Below, one piece after another: positions 12,201 through 20,800 of a DNA stretch of 64,000 nucleotides. How positions within the stretch are numbered: position 1 is the stretch's first letter; each line of letters begins with the position of its first letter. Position numbers and translations under genes: made by a program. The stretch spans positions 3,771,273 through 3,835,272 of the forward strand of contig RPFO01000667.1 in NCBI GenBank assembly GCA_009746045.1. Reading direction: 5' to 3'. This DNA is from Mesostigma viride. Its lineage: Eukaryota > Streptophyta > Mesostigmatophyceae > Mesostigmatales > Mesostigmataceae. The notes under the pieces are model-generated. The model was not told where the DNA came from. It saw only the letters and a list, made by a program, of their open reading frames with translations, and did not search any database.

Positions 12201-15200
12201 CAAGGAGGACACGACAACGGAAGGGAAGGAGGGAGGGGGCAGTGGACTCGTCAGGCAGGCAAGGAGGACGTGACAACGAAAGTGATTGAGGGAGGGAGCG
12301 AATCGTCGGGGGGGCTGCGGGAGGGATGACGGGTGGGCAGGCGGCTGGAAGGTCACCTGAGAACCGCAAAACTACCTGACACACATACAGAGACGGAGAG
12401 GGAGGGAGGGAGGGAGGGAGGGAGGGAGGGAGGGAGGGAGGGAGGGAGGGAGGAGGGAGGGAGGGAGGGAGGGAGGGAGGGAGGGAGGGAGGGAGGAGGG
12501 AGGGAGGGAGGGAGGGAGGAGGGAGGGAGGGAGGGAGGGAGGGAGGAGGAGGGAGGGAGGGAGGGAGGGAGGGAGGAGGGAGGGAGGGAGGGAGGGAGGG
12601 AGGGGGAGGAGGGAGGGAGGAGGGAGGGAGGGAGGGAGGGAGGGAGGGAGGGAGGGAGGGAGGGAGGGAGGAGGGAGGGAGGGAGGGAGGGAGGGAGGGA
12701 GGGAGGAGGAGGGAGGGAGGGAGGGAGGGAGGGAGGAGGGAGGGAGGAGGAGGGAGGGAGGGAGGGAGGGAGGAGGGAGGGAGGGAGGAGGAGGGAGGGA
12801 GGGAGGGAGGGAGGGAGGAGGGAGGGAGGGAGGGAGGAGGGAGGGAGGGAGGGAGGGAGGGAGGGAGGGAGGGAGGGAGGAGGAGGGAGGGAGGGAGGGA
12901 GGGAGGGAGGGAGGGAGGGAGGGAGGGAGGGAGGGAGGGAGGGAGGGAGGGAGGGAGGGAGGGAGGGAGGGAGGGAGGGAGGGAGGGAGGGAGGGAGGGA
13001 GGGAGGGAGGGAGGGAGGGAGGGCAACTGCCCTTGGCCAAGGCATGTCACCCCCGTTGCAAGTCAAGGTGACGTCGGCACAGCCTCTGCTGCCCATAGAA
13101 GATGGAAAGGCCCCGCTGCACGATCAGAATCCTGAATCCATTAATCCCAGGAGTAAAGATGAATTGAAAAACAGAATGCGGTAACATGTTACCGGAGTAG
13201 TGCAAATGGGCAGCATGCCGCAGTACCAGCCCACACAGTACTGTATGCCAGCTGGACTCACGCCGCTAACCACGGGGACATGTGCCTGTCCTCGCATTGC
13301 AACAAATGCATTCAGGGGCGAGAAACCACCTCGTGAGGCAAGCTACTATTTCACGTACTTGCACCGCCGATGGCACTGCTGCCACCTCCTCCCGTGCTGC
13401 CACCTGTCACGCTGCCGCCACTGGACGAGCCTACCGTGCCGCCCCGGACAGCACCCTGGGTGGGGCTGCCCCCGCCTGTCGCAGCCATGGCCAGGAGGCC
13501 TTGATTAGAGTCCCCAGCATGTGATGCGGATCCAGCAGGCGTGTCGTCCCATGCTGATGCAGGCGTGTCATCCCATGCTGATGCAGGCGTGTCGTCCCCT
13601 GATGCCGCCCCGGTCACAGCATGCAGCCACGCACGCACATGGGTGAATGGCTATCACACACGTGGAAAGGGCCTGGGCATCAAAAAAGTCTCCACGATGG
13701 TAATTCGGTTCATCTACCCGAAGACTGCGTCACATGAGCATCAGTCCTCAGTGGGATGGGAGCGCGATGAGATGGATGGATCTAGCTGTCTAGCTTCTAG
13801 TTACTGGGGGATTGGATGGCCATCCTTACCACGACAATGTGAGCGTGGGAGGGATACAGGTGGATGCGTGGACATGAACGGGGGAAAGGGTTGCAGACAG
13901 GATGGGGCGGTACTGTAGGGAAGACGGTCGCAGACAGGATGGGGCGTCACAGTAGGGAAGACGGTCGCAGACAGGATGGGGCGTTACAGTAGGGAAGACG
14001 GTCGAGAAAGGATGGGGCATTACAGTAGGGAAGACGGTCGAGAAAGGATGGGGCGTCACAGTAGGGAAGACGGTCGCAGACAGGATGGGGCTGTACAGTA
14101 GGGACGACGGTCGCAGACAGGATGGGGCGTGACAGTAGGGAAGACGGTTGCAGACAGGATGGGGCTGTACAGTAGGGAAGACGGTTGCAGACAGGATGGG
14201 GCGTGACAGTAGGGAAGACGGTTGCAGATAGGATGGGGCTGTACAATAGGGAAGACGGTCGCAGACAGGATGGGGCGTCACAGTAGGGACGACGGTCGCA
14301 GACAGGATGGGGCGTCACAGTAGGGAAGACGGTCGCAGACAGGATGGGGCGTTACAGTAGGGAAGACGGTCGCAGACAGGATGGGGCTGTACAGTAGGGA
14401 AGACGGTCGCAGATAGGAGGGGGCTGTACAGTAGGGAAGACGGTCGCAGACAGGATGGGGCTGTACAGTAGGGAAGACGGTCGCAGACAGGATGGGGCGT
14501 TACAGTAGGGAAGACGGTCGCAGATAGGATGGGGCTGTACAGTAGGGAAGACGGTCGCAGACAGGATGGGGCTGTACAGTAGGGACGACGGTCGCAGACA
14601 GGATGGGGCATTACAATAGGGAAGACGGTCGCAGACAGGATGGGGCTGTACAGTAGGGACGACGGTCGCAGACAGGATGGGGCGTCACAGTAGGGAAGAC
14701 GGTCGCAGACAGGATGGGGCGTCACAGTAGGGAAGACGGTCGCAGACAGGATGGGGCTGTACAGTAGGGAAGACGGTCGCAGACAGGATGGGGCGTTACA
14801 GTAGGGAAGACGGTCGCAGACAGGATGGGGCTGTACAGTAGGGAAGACGGTCGCAGACAGGATGGGGCTGTACAGTAGGGACGACGGTCGCAGACAGGAT
14901 GGGGCATTACAATAGGGAAGACGGTCGCAGACAGGATGGGGCTGTACAGTAGGGACGACGGTCGCAGACAGGATGGGGCATTACAATAGGGAAGACGGTC
15001 GCAGACAGGAGGGGGCTGTACAGTAGGGACGACGGTCGCAGACAGGATGGGGCGTCACAGTAGGGAAGACGGTCGCAGACAGGATGGGGCGTTACAGTAG
15101 GGAAGACGGTCGCAGACAGGATGGGGCGTTACAGTAGGGAAGACGGTCGCAGACAGGATGGGGCTGTACAGTAGGGAAGACGGTCGCAGATAGGAGGGGG

Positions 15201-16689
15201 CTGTACAGTAGGGAAGACGGTCGCAGACAGGATGGGGCGTCACAGTAGGGAAGACGGTCGCAGACAGGATGGGGCGTTACAATAGGGAAGACGGTCGCAG
15301 ACAGGATGGGGCGTCACAGTAGGGAAGACAGTCGCCGACAGGATGGGGCTGTACAGTAGGGAAGACGGTCGCAGACAGGATGGGGCGTTACAGTAGGGAA
15401 GACGGTCGCAGACAGGATGGGGCTGTACAGTAGGGAAGACGGTCGCAGATAGGAGGGGGCTGTACAGTAGGGAAGACGGTCGCAGACAGGATGGGGCGTC
15501 ACAGTAGGGAAGACGGTCGCAGACCGGATGAGGCGTCACAGTAGGGAAGACGGTCGCAGATAGGAGGGGGCTGTACAGTAGGGAAGACGGTCGCAGACAG
15601 GATGGGGCGTCACAGTAGGGAAGACGGTCGCAGATAGGAGGGGGCTGTACAGTAGGGAAGACGGTCGCAGACAGGATGGGGCGGTACAGTTGGGACGACG
15701 GTCGCAGACAGGATGGGGCATTACAATAGGGAAGACGGTCGCAGACAGGATGGGGCGTCACAATAGGGAAGACGGTCACAGACAGGAGGGGGCTGTACAA
15801 TAGGGAAGACATTGTCAGTGGGGGACGCATGACCGCACGCGAAAATGCCCGTGGGATATCACAAATTATGTCTGTGGCCTATTTGCAGCGCGTCCCTCTG
15901 CCATCTGTCACCTTTACGCGCATGCAGGGGCCCCTCACACACCATGATAGATACTACATCGCCATGCCTGGGAGGAAATAGGGGGTTGCTTTGCGAAGCC
16001 GTAGAGCATCATAACTGGAAGGGAATATTACGACTGGAAGGACATACCATCACTGGAAGGAAGTAGGGTGGTTAGGAGGGGATAGTACCATAGGGCGGGA
16101 GAAAAAGAAATTCTAGTACACTGTCAAAAGTATGTGGCTTTCCTAGTATTCTGAGGTGAGTTACCATCGACGAACCATGTAAGGTTGTCGGCACGTTGTA
16201 TACCGAATCAGGAAGACATGCTGCTTTGGGGAGTTCTGAGGGGGCCAAGGGAGCTTAGGATGGCAGTGGTGGTGGCAGGGCAAGGGGCTTCGCCATGCGC
16301 GGTCTCATGCTTTAAAGTCCGGACACCTCCCCTCCAGTGAACATGGACTGGGTTTGTCAGAGGGGGGGAAGGGAATCCCGTACATCCAGCAAGAGCCAGT
16401 GTAGTGCCCCGTTCCAAATAACGCTACTAGCGAGCGATGCTGCTTTTACCAAAACCTCTTTATGAGCAGCAACCACGTCCAGGAACGGAAAAACATCATT
16501 TGTCTTACCGGTTAAGCTGTTCGAAGATGTAGTCGGGCGCAGAGACGAAGGCTGCGAGGTTGGTGTGCTCGGCAGGTATAAGAGTGTGCGTAGTATGACA
16601 ACCACTAGGGCGACAGCGAGGAGTAGGCGCACGGACCGAAGCGGACTGGTCATCTCCTTAGACTGCTGACCATGAATGGAAGCCAGCAT
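3218..16689 (-). CDS. GT29 sialyltransferase-like type II membrane protein (multi-exon)
   Basis: This gene is predicted to encode a Golgi glycosyltransferase. Exons on the minus strand, with GT-AG borders and agreeing phases: 16689-16509, 11728-11575, 10657-10555, 9322-9220, 7911-7808 and 7160-6972, giving 278 codons in frame. Exon 1 has a signal anchor (residues about 20-38, [12 protein letters not shown]) and a Ser/Thr/Pro stem. Exons 3-5 form the sialyl L motif: CAVVGNSG (131-138), [11 protein letters not shown], then [10 protein letters not shown] and NRENARR. Exon 6 ends in the start of the S motif ([14 protein letters not shown]). The last exon starts at 3301 ([17 protein letters not shown], stop 3218) and could extend to 3412. 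The middle of the S motif is not resolved; 5968-5906 is a candidate exon. The family normally transfers sugar from CMP-sialic or Kdo-like donors; the substrate here is unknown. Intron 1 is 4.8 kb and full of satellites. It could be a damaged gene if no S-motif exon exists. Confidence 0.8.
4101..4228. repeat. Long inverted repeat (stem about 37 bp, loop about 53 bp)
   Basis: The left arm 4101-4138 and right arm 4192-4228 are near-complementary (GGATCC/GGATCT core, CTTTGCC against GGCAAAAG). It lies in the last GT29 intron. It could be a small foldback element or MITE; no target duplication was established. Confidence 0.6.
4230..6200. other. GT29 last intron, mostly unremarkable
   Basis: Apart from the candidate exon at 5906-5968 and an imperfect CATGC-type pentamer run at about 4608-4665, no gene or repeat array is recognised. 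Confidence 0.4.
5906..5968 (-). other. Candidate GT29 exon with degenerate 5' splice site
   Basis: After a pyrimidine-rich acceptor (GCTGCTCATAG), 21 codons read [25 protein letters not shown] sequence; the YYFYD string resembles the tyrosine-rich segment that lies between the S motif and the HxxxD/E motif in GT29 enzymes. The phase is 0 at both ends, matching exon 6 and the last exon. The next bases read TAAGCT, one base short of a GTAAGC donor, so the exon is either inactivated, misread or wrongly bounded. Confidence 0.35.
6200..6971 (-). repeat. Degenerate ~110-bp tandem repeat derived from GT29 exon 6 end
   Basis: The exon 6 end and its 5' splice site (minus strand, TTTCTTATGCAG then GTG) recur as decayed copies at about 6862, 6316 and 6206, with a weaker partial copy near 6755. 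Several still spell ILFLMQ or a close relative before CAG. Spacing is about 107-109 bp, with the middle replaced by a 12-bp minisatellite. See the findings on junction-seeded repeats. Confidence 0.6.
6354..6650. repeat. 12-bp minisatellite, about 25 units
   Basis: Units alternate between AGTATTACCAGT and AGTGTTACCAGT. Read on the minus strand, every unit contains CTGGTAA, which resembles a 5' splice site. The open Asn-Thr-Thr-Gly translation is a by-product of the period being a multiple of three. It lies within GT29 intron 6. Confidence 0.85.
8119..9219 (-). repeat. Degenerate ~27-bp minisatellite derived from GT29 exon 4/intron 4 junction
   Basis: Two blocks (about 8119-8440 and 8975-9219) consist of diverged units reading, on the minus strand, TTTTGCAACCGTGAGTG. 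That is the exon 4 end (TTCTGCAACC) plus its donor GTGAGT at 9219. The blocks occupy intron 4 and start directly at the splice site. The stretch between them (8450-8970) shows no clear feature. Confidence 0.65.
9600..9696. repeat. G-rich 16-18-bp minisatellite
   Basis: Repeats of GGGGATGGGCGGGGGTG and the variant GGGATGGTTGGGGGTA, about six units, in GT29 intron 3. Confidence 0.7.
10180..10554 (-). repeat. Minisatellite derived from GT29 exon 3 splice donor
   Basis: On the minus strand, intron 3 opens with GTAAGCAAGCAC followed by CGCTTTAAG. It then repeats this as about 14 diverged units of 22-28 bp (GTAAGCAAGCACTCGCTTT type) down to about 10180. A 60-bp duplication at its start also copies the last 30-35 bases of exon 3 and the donor, with the second donor at about 10494. 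Confidence 0.7.
10690..10855. repeat. 29-bp degenerate tandem repeat, about five units
   Basis: Units of the type GGCATGTCACCCATGCACAT plus GGCAGAGA lie just upstream of the exon 3 acceptor of the GT29 gene (minus strand), inside intron 2. Confidence 0.65.
11137..11419. repeat. 8-bp (AAGCCCCC)n minisatellite, about 35 units
   Basis: A pure array of AAGCCCCC, grading into CGAGCCCC and CACGCCCC variants after 11328. The minus strand carries regularly spaced G5 runs, so G-quadruplex formation is likely. It lies in GT29 intron 2. The long open frames across it (PSPQAPKP and GLGAWGLG) are artefacts. Confidence 0.9.
12122..12298. repeat. 59-bp tandem repeat, three units
   Basis: Units start with CAGTGGGCTCGTCAGGCAGG at 12122, 12181 and 12240 and are about 90% alike. 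They lie in GT29 intron 1 beside the (GGGA)n tract. Confidence 0.85.
12395..13022. repeat. (GGGA)n polypurine tract with GGAGGGA interruptions
   Basis: About 628 bases of almost pure purine on the plus strand. The 3-bp interruptions are spread irregularly through the left two thirds and are absent from the last 130 bases. The tract could form triplex or G-quadruplex structures. It is in GT29 intron 1. The Pro-Pro-Ser-Leu and Gly-Arg-Glu-Gly frames are not genes. Confidence 0.95.
13530..13605. repeat. 24-bp tandem repeat, about three units
   Basis: GCGTGTCGTCCCATGCTGAT-type units at 13537, 13561 and 13585 (the last partial), in GT29 intron 1. A neighbouring Gly/Ser/Thr-rich minus-strand frame (13351-13638) could be a skipped exon, but nothing supports it. 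Confidence 0.75.
13723..13815 (-). mobile_element. LINE-A 3'-end fragment (decayed, no tail)
   Basis: The sequence GACTGCGTCACATGAGCATC, then TCCTCAGTGGGA, then CTAGTTACTGGGG matches the minus-strand form of the LINE-A 3' end seen at 24195-24300. The (TTAA)n tail is absent. Confidence 0.6.
13880..15811. repeat. 37-bp satellite array, about 52 units
   Basis: The unit is GGGAAGACGGTCGCAGACAG followed by GATGGGGC and a variable CGTCACAGTA, CGTTACAGTA, TGTACAGTA or ATTACAATA end. Variant patterns recur at 259 bp (7 units) and 296 bp (8 units), so there is higher-order structure. On the minus strand all three frames are largely open, which gives 37-residue repeats. It sits in GT29 intron 1. Confidence 0.95.
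15812..16508 (-). other. GT29 intron 1, 5' part
   Basis: Three small GGAAGGNNATANCATC-like repeats lie at about 16015-16060. A second acceptor with a good pyrimidine tract at 16348 would join exon 1 in frame to a 46-codon exon ending at 16208. That gives a 106-residue alternative product, which may be chance or an alternative terminal exon. Confidence 0.35.
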
Positions 16690-17884
16690 TTGTAATCATT
16701 GCCCTGTGCGCTGCTCAGGGGTCGCCGCTATCTCGTGGATGCATGTCCCCATTTGCTGATCACGACTCGTGATGCATGCATCTTCGTTTTTGGGTACAGA
16801 AATAGTGCCTGCTTGGAACGCGCTGCAGCGCAAGTAAGAAAGGCGCCGCAAATATAGCAGTTTGTAAACTGTCGCCCTACTTCGTTTCTAGGTGCAACCA
16901 CGCCTGTGTCACAACAATAAGCCACACTCTACTTGCATGCATTACTTCGTTTTTCGAGCCCAATCACGAACGCAGAAACATACAGCATTTGTGGTGAGTC
17001 CTGACCTTTTAATTCACGCTGTGGACATTGGGTATATAAGTGCGGGGCATTTTTTTCCATTCGCAAATCGGGTTAGAGGATAATTAACTGGTGACGCCAT
17101 GGATGGCGAACACTTTTTCGCCCCTTAGCGTCCTGCCACGTGACAAACAGCTGGTTGACCAGCTGTTGTTGTTGTTGTTGGTTAATGGACTGTTAACCCC
17201 TGGTCATGGTTACCAACGCCGCACATGGGCAGAGATTTTGAAACGGCCGAGGGATGACAACTGAAGGGCTCTGATTTTTATTCTGCATGCGCAACCTCCG
17301 AACTCATTACTCATGTTACATAGTAGAAACCACTCACTAGGAAGAATAACTACTATTTTTAGTATAAAAAGTTCACAGCCGGTACCGATGCTAGTAGCTT
17401 TGATGGAGCCAGCACGACGGAGGAATTAGTGCCCACTGTCCTCTGCCCATCGGTGCCATGGCGCCAGTAGCGGTAGGGTAAAAATCCTGTCACCTTCCTG
17501 CTATGGTCGATCATACTGTATGTCACTTCGACTGTTGACATAAATGCTCAGTTTCTCTGGGCGGTCGAAAGGGAAAGCCGGATTTAAGCTCGGATGTTGG
17601 CTTGGGGCATTGCTTTTCTTGAGAGGACTAGGACAGAGAATTAATTAGTTGTTTGAATTGTCTAATTGACGAGACCCACTAGCTAGGGTTTCCTTGGCCC
17701 TGCCAATTGCTGCAATTAGGAGCCAAGTGCAGCGCCAGCATTGAGTTGACTGGTATAGAAGCAGATGTGATATGGCAAAAGACTACAAGTGACGACGTGT
17801 TTTTAGAAAGAGAGCTCTGTGTGGAAAGTTGCAAGAAAAAAAATTGGTACGGGCCCGCCGTCCTCAGTGATACTTATACAGATC
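16690..17884. promoter_or_regulatory. Divergent upstream region between GT29 and peroxiredoxin genes
   Basis: The two start codons face away from each other across 1.2 kb. A TATA-like GGTATATAAG lies at 17030-17039 on the plus strand, and TATA-like AGTATAAAAAG at about 17359-17369. No experimental start is known. A dispersed (GTT)n repeat lies at 17163-17260. Confidence 0.4.
17163..17260 (+). repeat. Dispersed (GTT)n + CGCCGCACATGGGCAG repeat, copy 1
   Basis: A short GTT microsatellite is followed, after about 40 bases, by ACGCCGCACATGGGCAG and a GAAACGGCCGAGGG block. The same order occurs at about 35078, 55757 and (inverted) 48770-48845. Confidence 0.6.
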
Positions 17885-20800
17885 ATGACGATTGATGTCG
17901 GGGACAAGGTGACCGGATTTGGCCACGCAAAATCAACTATCAACCTTGCAGCCATCGAATTTATGGGGGTTATGCGGAGCATCGGTTGTAATTACTAATG
18001 TGGAGTTTCCTCCTCTCGGTAGCTTTTCAAGTTCCTACTCGATCGATCGCTAGCTAAGGTGCTAGTTACAAACGTGCTTATATATATATATATATATATG
18101 CCCCCGCGGCCCCGCCTGCCACAGATTCCTGACGTCACGCTCAATTACTTCGACGCAAATGGCGAAATGCGCTCAATCTCCACAAGCGCCCTGACCGCTG
18201 GAAAGAAAGTTGTGCTTTTCGCCGGTACGTAAGACGCATACGGCGTGATCTCTTCAAAGCCGCCATCTTCCCTACGTGTTGTTCTACGATCGACCAGACG
18301 TGCTTGATTTGCGAGCCCTAACGCGTTATTCTCTTCTTCCTCCTGCCAGTGCCAGGCGCGTTCACCCCCACATGCAGCATGAAGCACCTCCCCGGGTATC
18401 TGGAACTGGCTGGCGAGATCAAAGCGAAAGGTCTGTTTTTGGTTAAGCGCTGCATGGGCCAGCTGAAGCCACTTGGAGTGCGAGGGACATAGGCAGTGGT
18501 AGTATTCCATTCCGTTCCGTTCCATTCCGTTCAATTATATTCCGTTCCATTCCGTTCCATTCCGTTCCATTCCATTCCATTCATGATCCCATGCTCCTTT
18601 GATGTTTTCCACTGCGGCTTCCTTTGAGAACGAGTTCCCGCCATGACGTGTCACAATTATCCCGTGTTCCTCGATGTGTTCCTTTGATGTGGCCCTTGGA
18701 TGACGTATTCCCGCGAGGACCTGCTCCTTTGATGTGGCCCTTATTCGTTCCACGCACCGAGGATGTGTTCCTTTGATTGTGGCCCTTATTCGTTCCCCCG
18801 AGGACGTGTTTCTTTGGCGTGTTTCTTTGATGTGGCCCTTATTCGTTCCACCAAGGACGCGTTTTTTTTTATTACACGTTCCATCACGTGTTGCATACAG
18901 CGTCTCTTCGTTGAAGCATCCCCTCGACGACGCGGCACTCCAGGGGCGTTCTATAGTGGGGTTTGAAAGCCACATGATTCTTGACCCTGCTGCCTTGACC
19001 AGGCCGCGCTGTTGACGAGCCGTAGGGAGTAGTAGGTGGGCAGGGAAGGACAGTTGGTGTAGCAACGAAGTCCGCAAACCCTAGACCTCGTGAAGGCTAC
19101 CTGTATAGCCTCACCAACCATTGTAGTTATACAGTGGTATCGGCCGCATAACCAATGCAAATGAGCCTGTAAGGTGTGCCTTGCTCCCACGGAGTGACAT
19201 GTCATGCCGACTTTGGCAGCGAATGGGCCTGGGAGGTGGCAGTACCGTAGTGGTCAAAATCACTTTGCGACAAACCTCTTTGCGAATCGACCTCGCAAAC
19301 TACATTTCAGGGGCTTCATTTTGGGTCGCAAAGTTCAAAACTTACCGCGTCGCGCCTGCGCCGTGCCGCACGCAGACAGGTAGAACAAACGCGTGGCGCC
19401 AAAACTTTCGCGCCTTTTGTCACTTGTCATGCGAAAGCCAAAGGCTTGTGCAGCCATGCACGTTGTCCTGGCACGATGGCAGAAGAGCGGGGAGGCCGGC
19501 AGGCCAGCAGGCTTGACTGCCTGCTGGCCTATAAATTTACAACATCAGTCGAGTACCTGCCACTGACCATAAACAAGTCGATGGGCTCGCAAACCTAAAA
19601 CTTTGCCTTCATTTTGGGTCGCAAACTATAAATTTCACCCTGTTTTTGGGTCGCAAAGTAGGTTTGTCGCAAAGTGATTTTGACCACTACGGTAGTTATT
19701 GGTCAGTGCACATCACTGGGTGGTGGTGGCCACAATTATTTGCGATGTGGCCCTTTGTCTCACCAGTTATAATATCTTTTATAGCCATCTTGTTCACTTC
19801 TACAGTGATCCTACCTTGCCCTTTTTTATCCCATGTCATCACGCGAATACTCTCGGGTTGGGGCATGATACAGACGATCCTTGTCTGTTGTTGACTTTTG
19901 TGTAGTGTTTTTTTCTAATGCGATTAGCATAGTACTCCATCGCATGCCTCTGCGCATGACACGCAAGTACTTACTTACTTGGTCACGCGAAGCACCACCA
20001 AGCTTCCAGAACACACTGATGAGTACTATTTGAAGTTCGTAGCTCACAGTTATAGCCTGTGGTGGGAAACGGGAGAAGAGAAACCTAGTTGCGCATCCAG
20101 CGGATGCCTTTGTGCCTCACTATGATTGCTTGCGGCAGCAAGGGATGGGTGGCTTCTATTCACAGATAGTTGTTATAAACGATCACTACCCTCAATAAGA
20201 CTCGCTATGATTGCAGATGGCATTGAGGAATGGGTGCTTCCCACAACTCTCCTCTTAAAGTGCCTAATGGGCATAAGAGGGCATAGAATGGGCTTGCTGG
20301 TGCTCCCCGCCCCCACTACGGAGACGTAGGCACGCGGCTAGATACTACCTATATAATATTGGAGTACCCATTAAATAGCACATACCTATAAGTAATAGCA
20401 TAGTCAAGAAGTCTCTACCATCACGCTTCTTAGCCACATGATTAGCCAGTAGAGCGATTACACCTTTGCACTAGTTTCTACTTCGATGGCTAAACGGAGA
20501 CAGTTTACTTTACGGTACGCTTGGCTCCGTTTTGCTTTCTGCCTGCGTCTTTGCGGCCACACCGTGCAGGTGTCGACACCGTGGCGTGTGTGGCCGTAAA
20601 TGATGCGCATGTGATGAACGCGTGGAGCAAGTCTGTGGGGGCGGCGGGCAAGGTGAGCCGCACACACAGGGGCGATATGGCTGTCATGCACATGGACAGG
20701 GCGGCAAACCATTCATTATTCATAACGCATAATTTCTCATGCCGGAAGATTGTGTAAGGACGTTCCTGTGGAAGTTGTGGGGCATTTCCTACCCTGTGGG

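Noticed and set aside
12133-13184. Long open frames of PPSLPPS or GREGGREG repeats on both strands
   Set aside because: They are forced by the (GGGA)n tract and have no non-repeat domain.
13880-15811. CRISPR-like array
   Set aside because: Units are contiguous with no unique spacers, no cas genes, and the context is a eukaryotic intron.
13826-15830. Minus-strand proteins with 37-residue Cys-Asp-Arg-Leu-Pro-Tyr repeats
   Set aside because: The 37-bp satellite lacks stops on that strand, so any frame is open; starts and ends are arbitrary.
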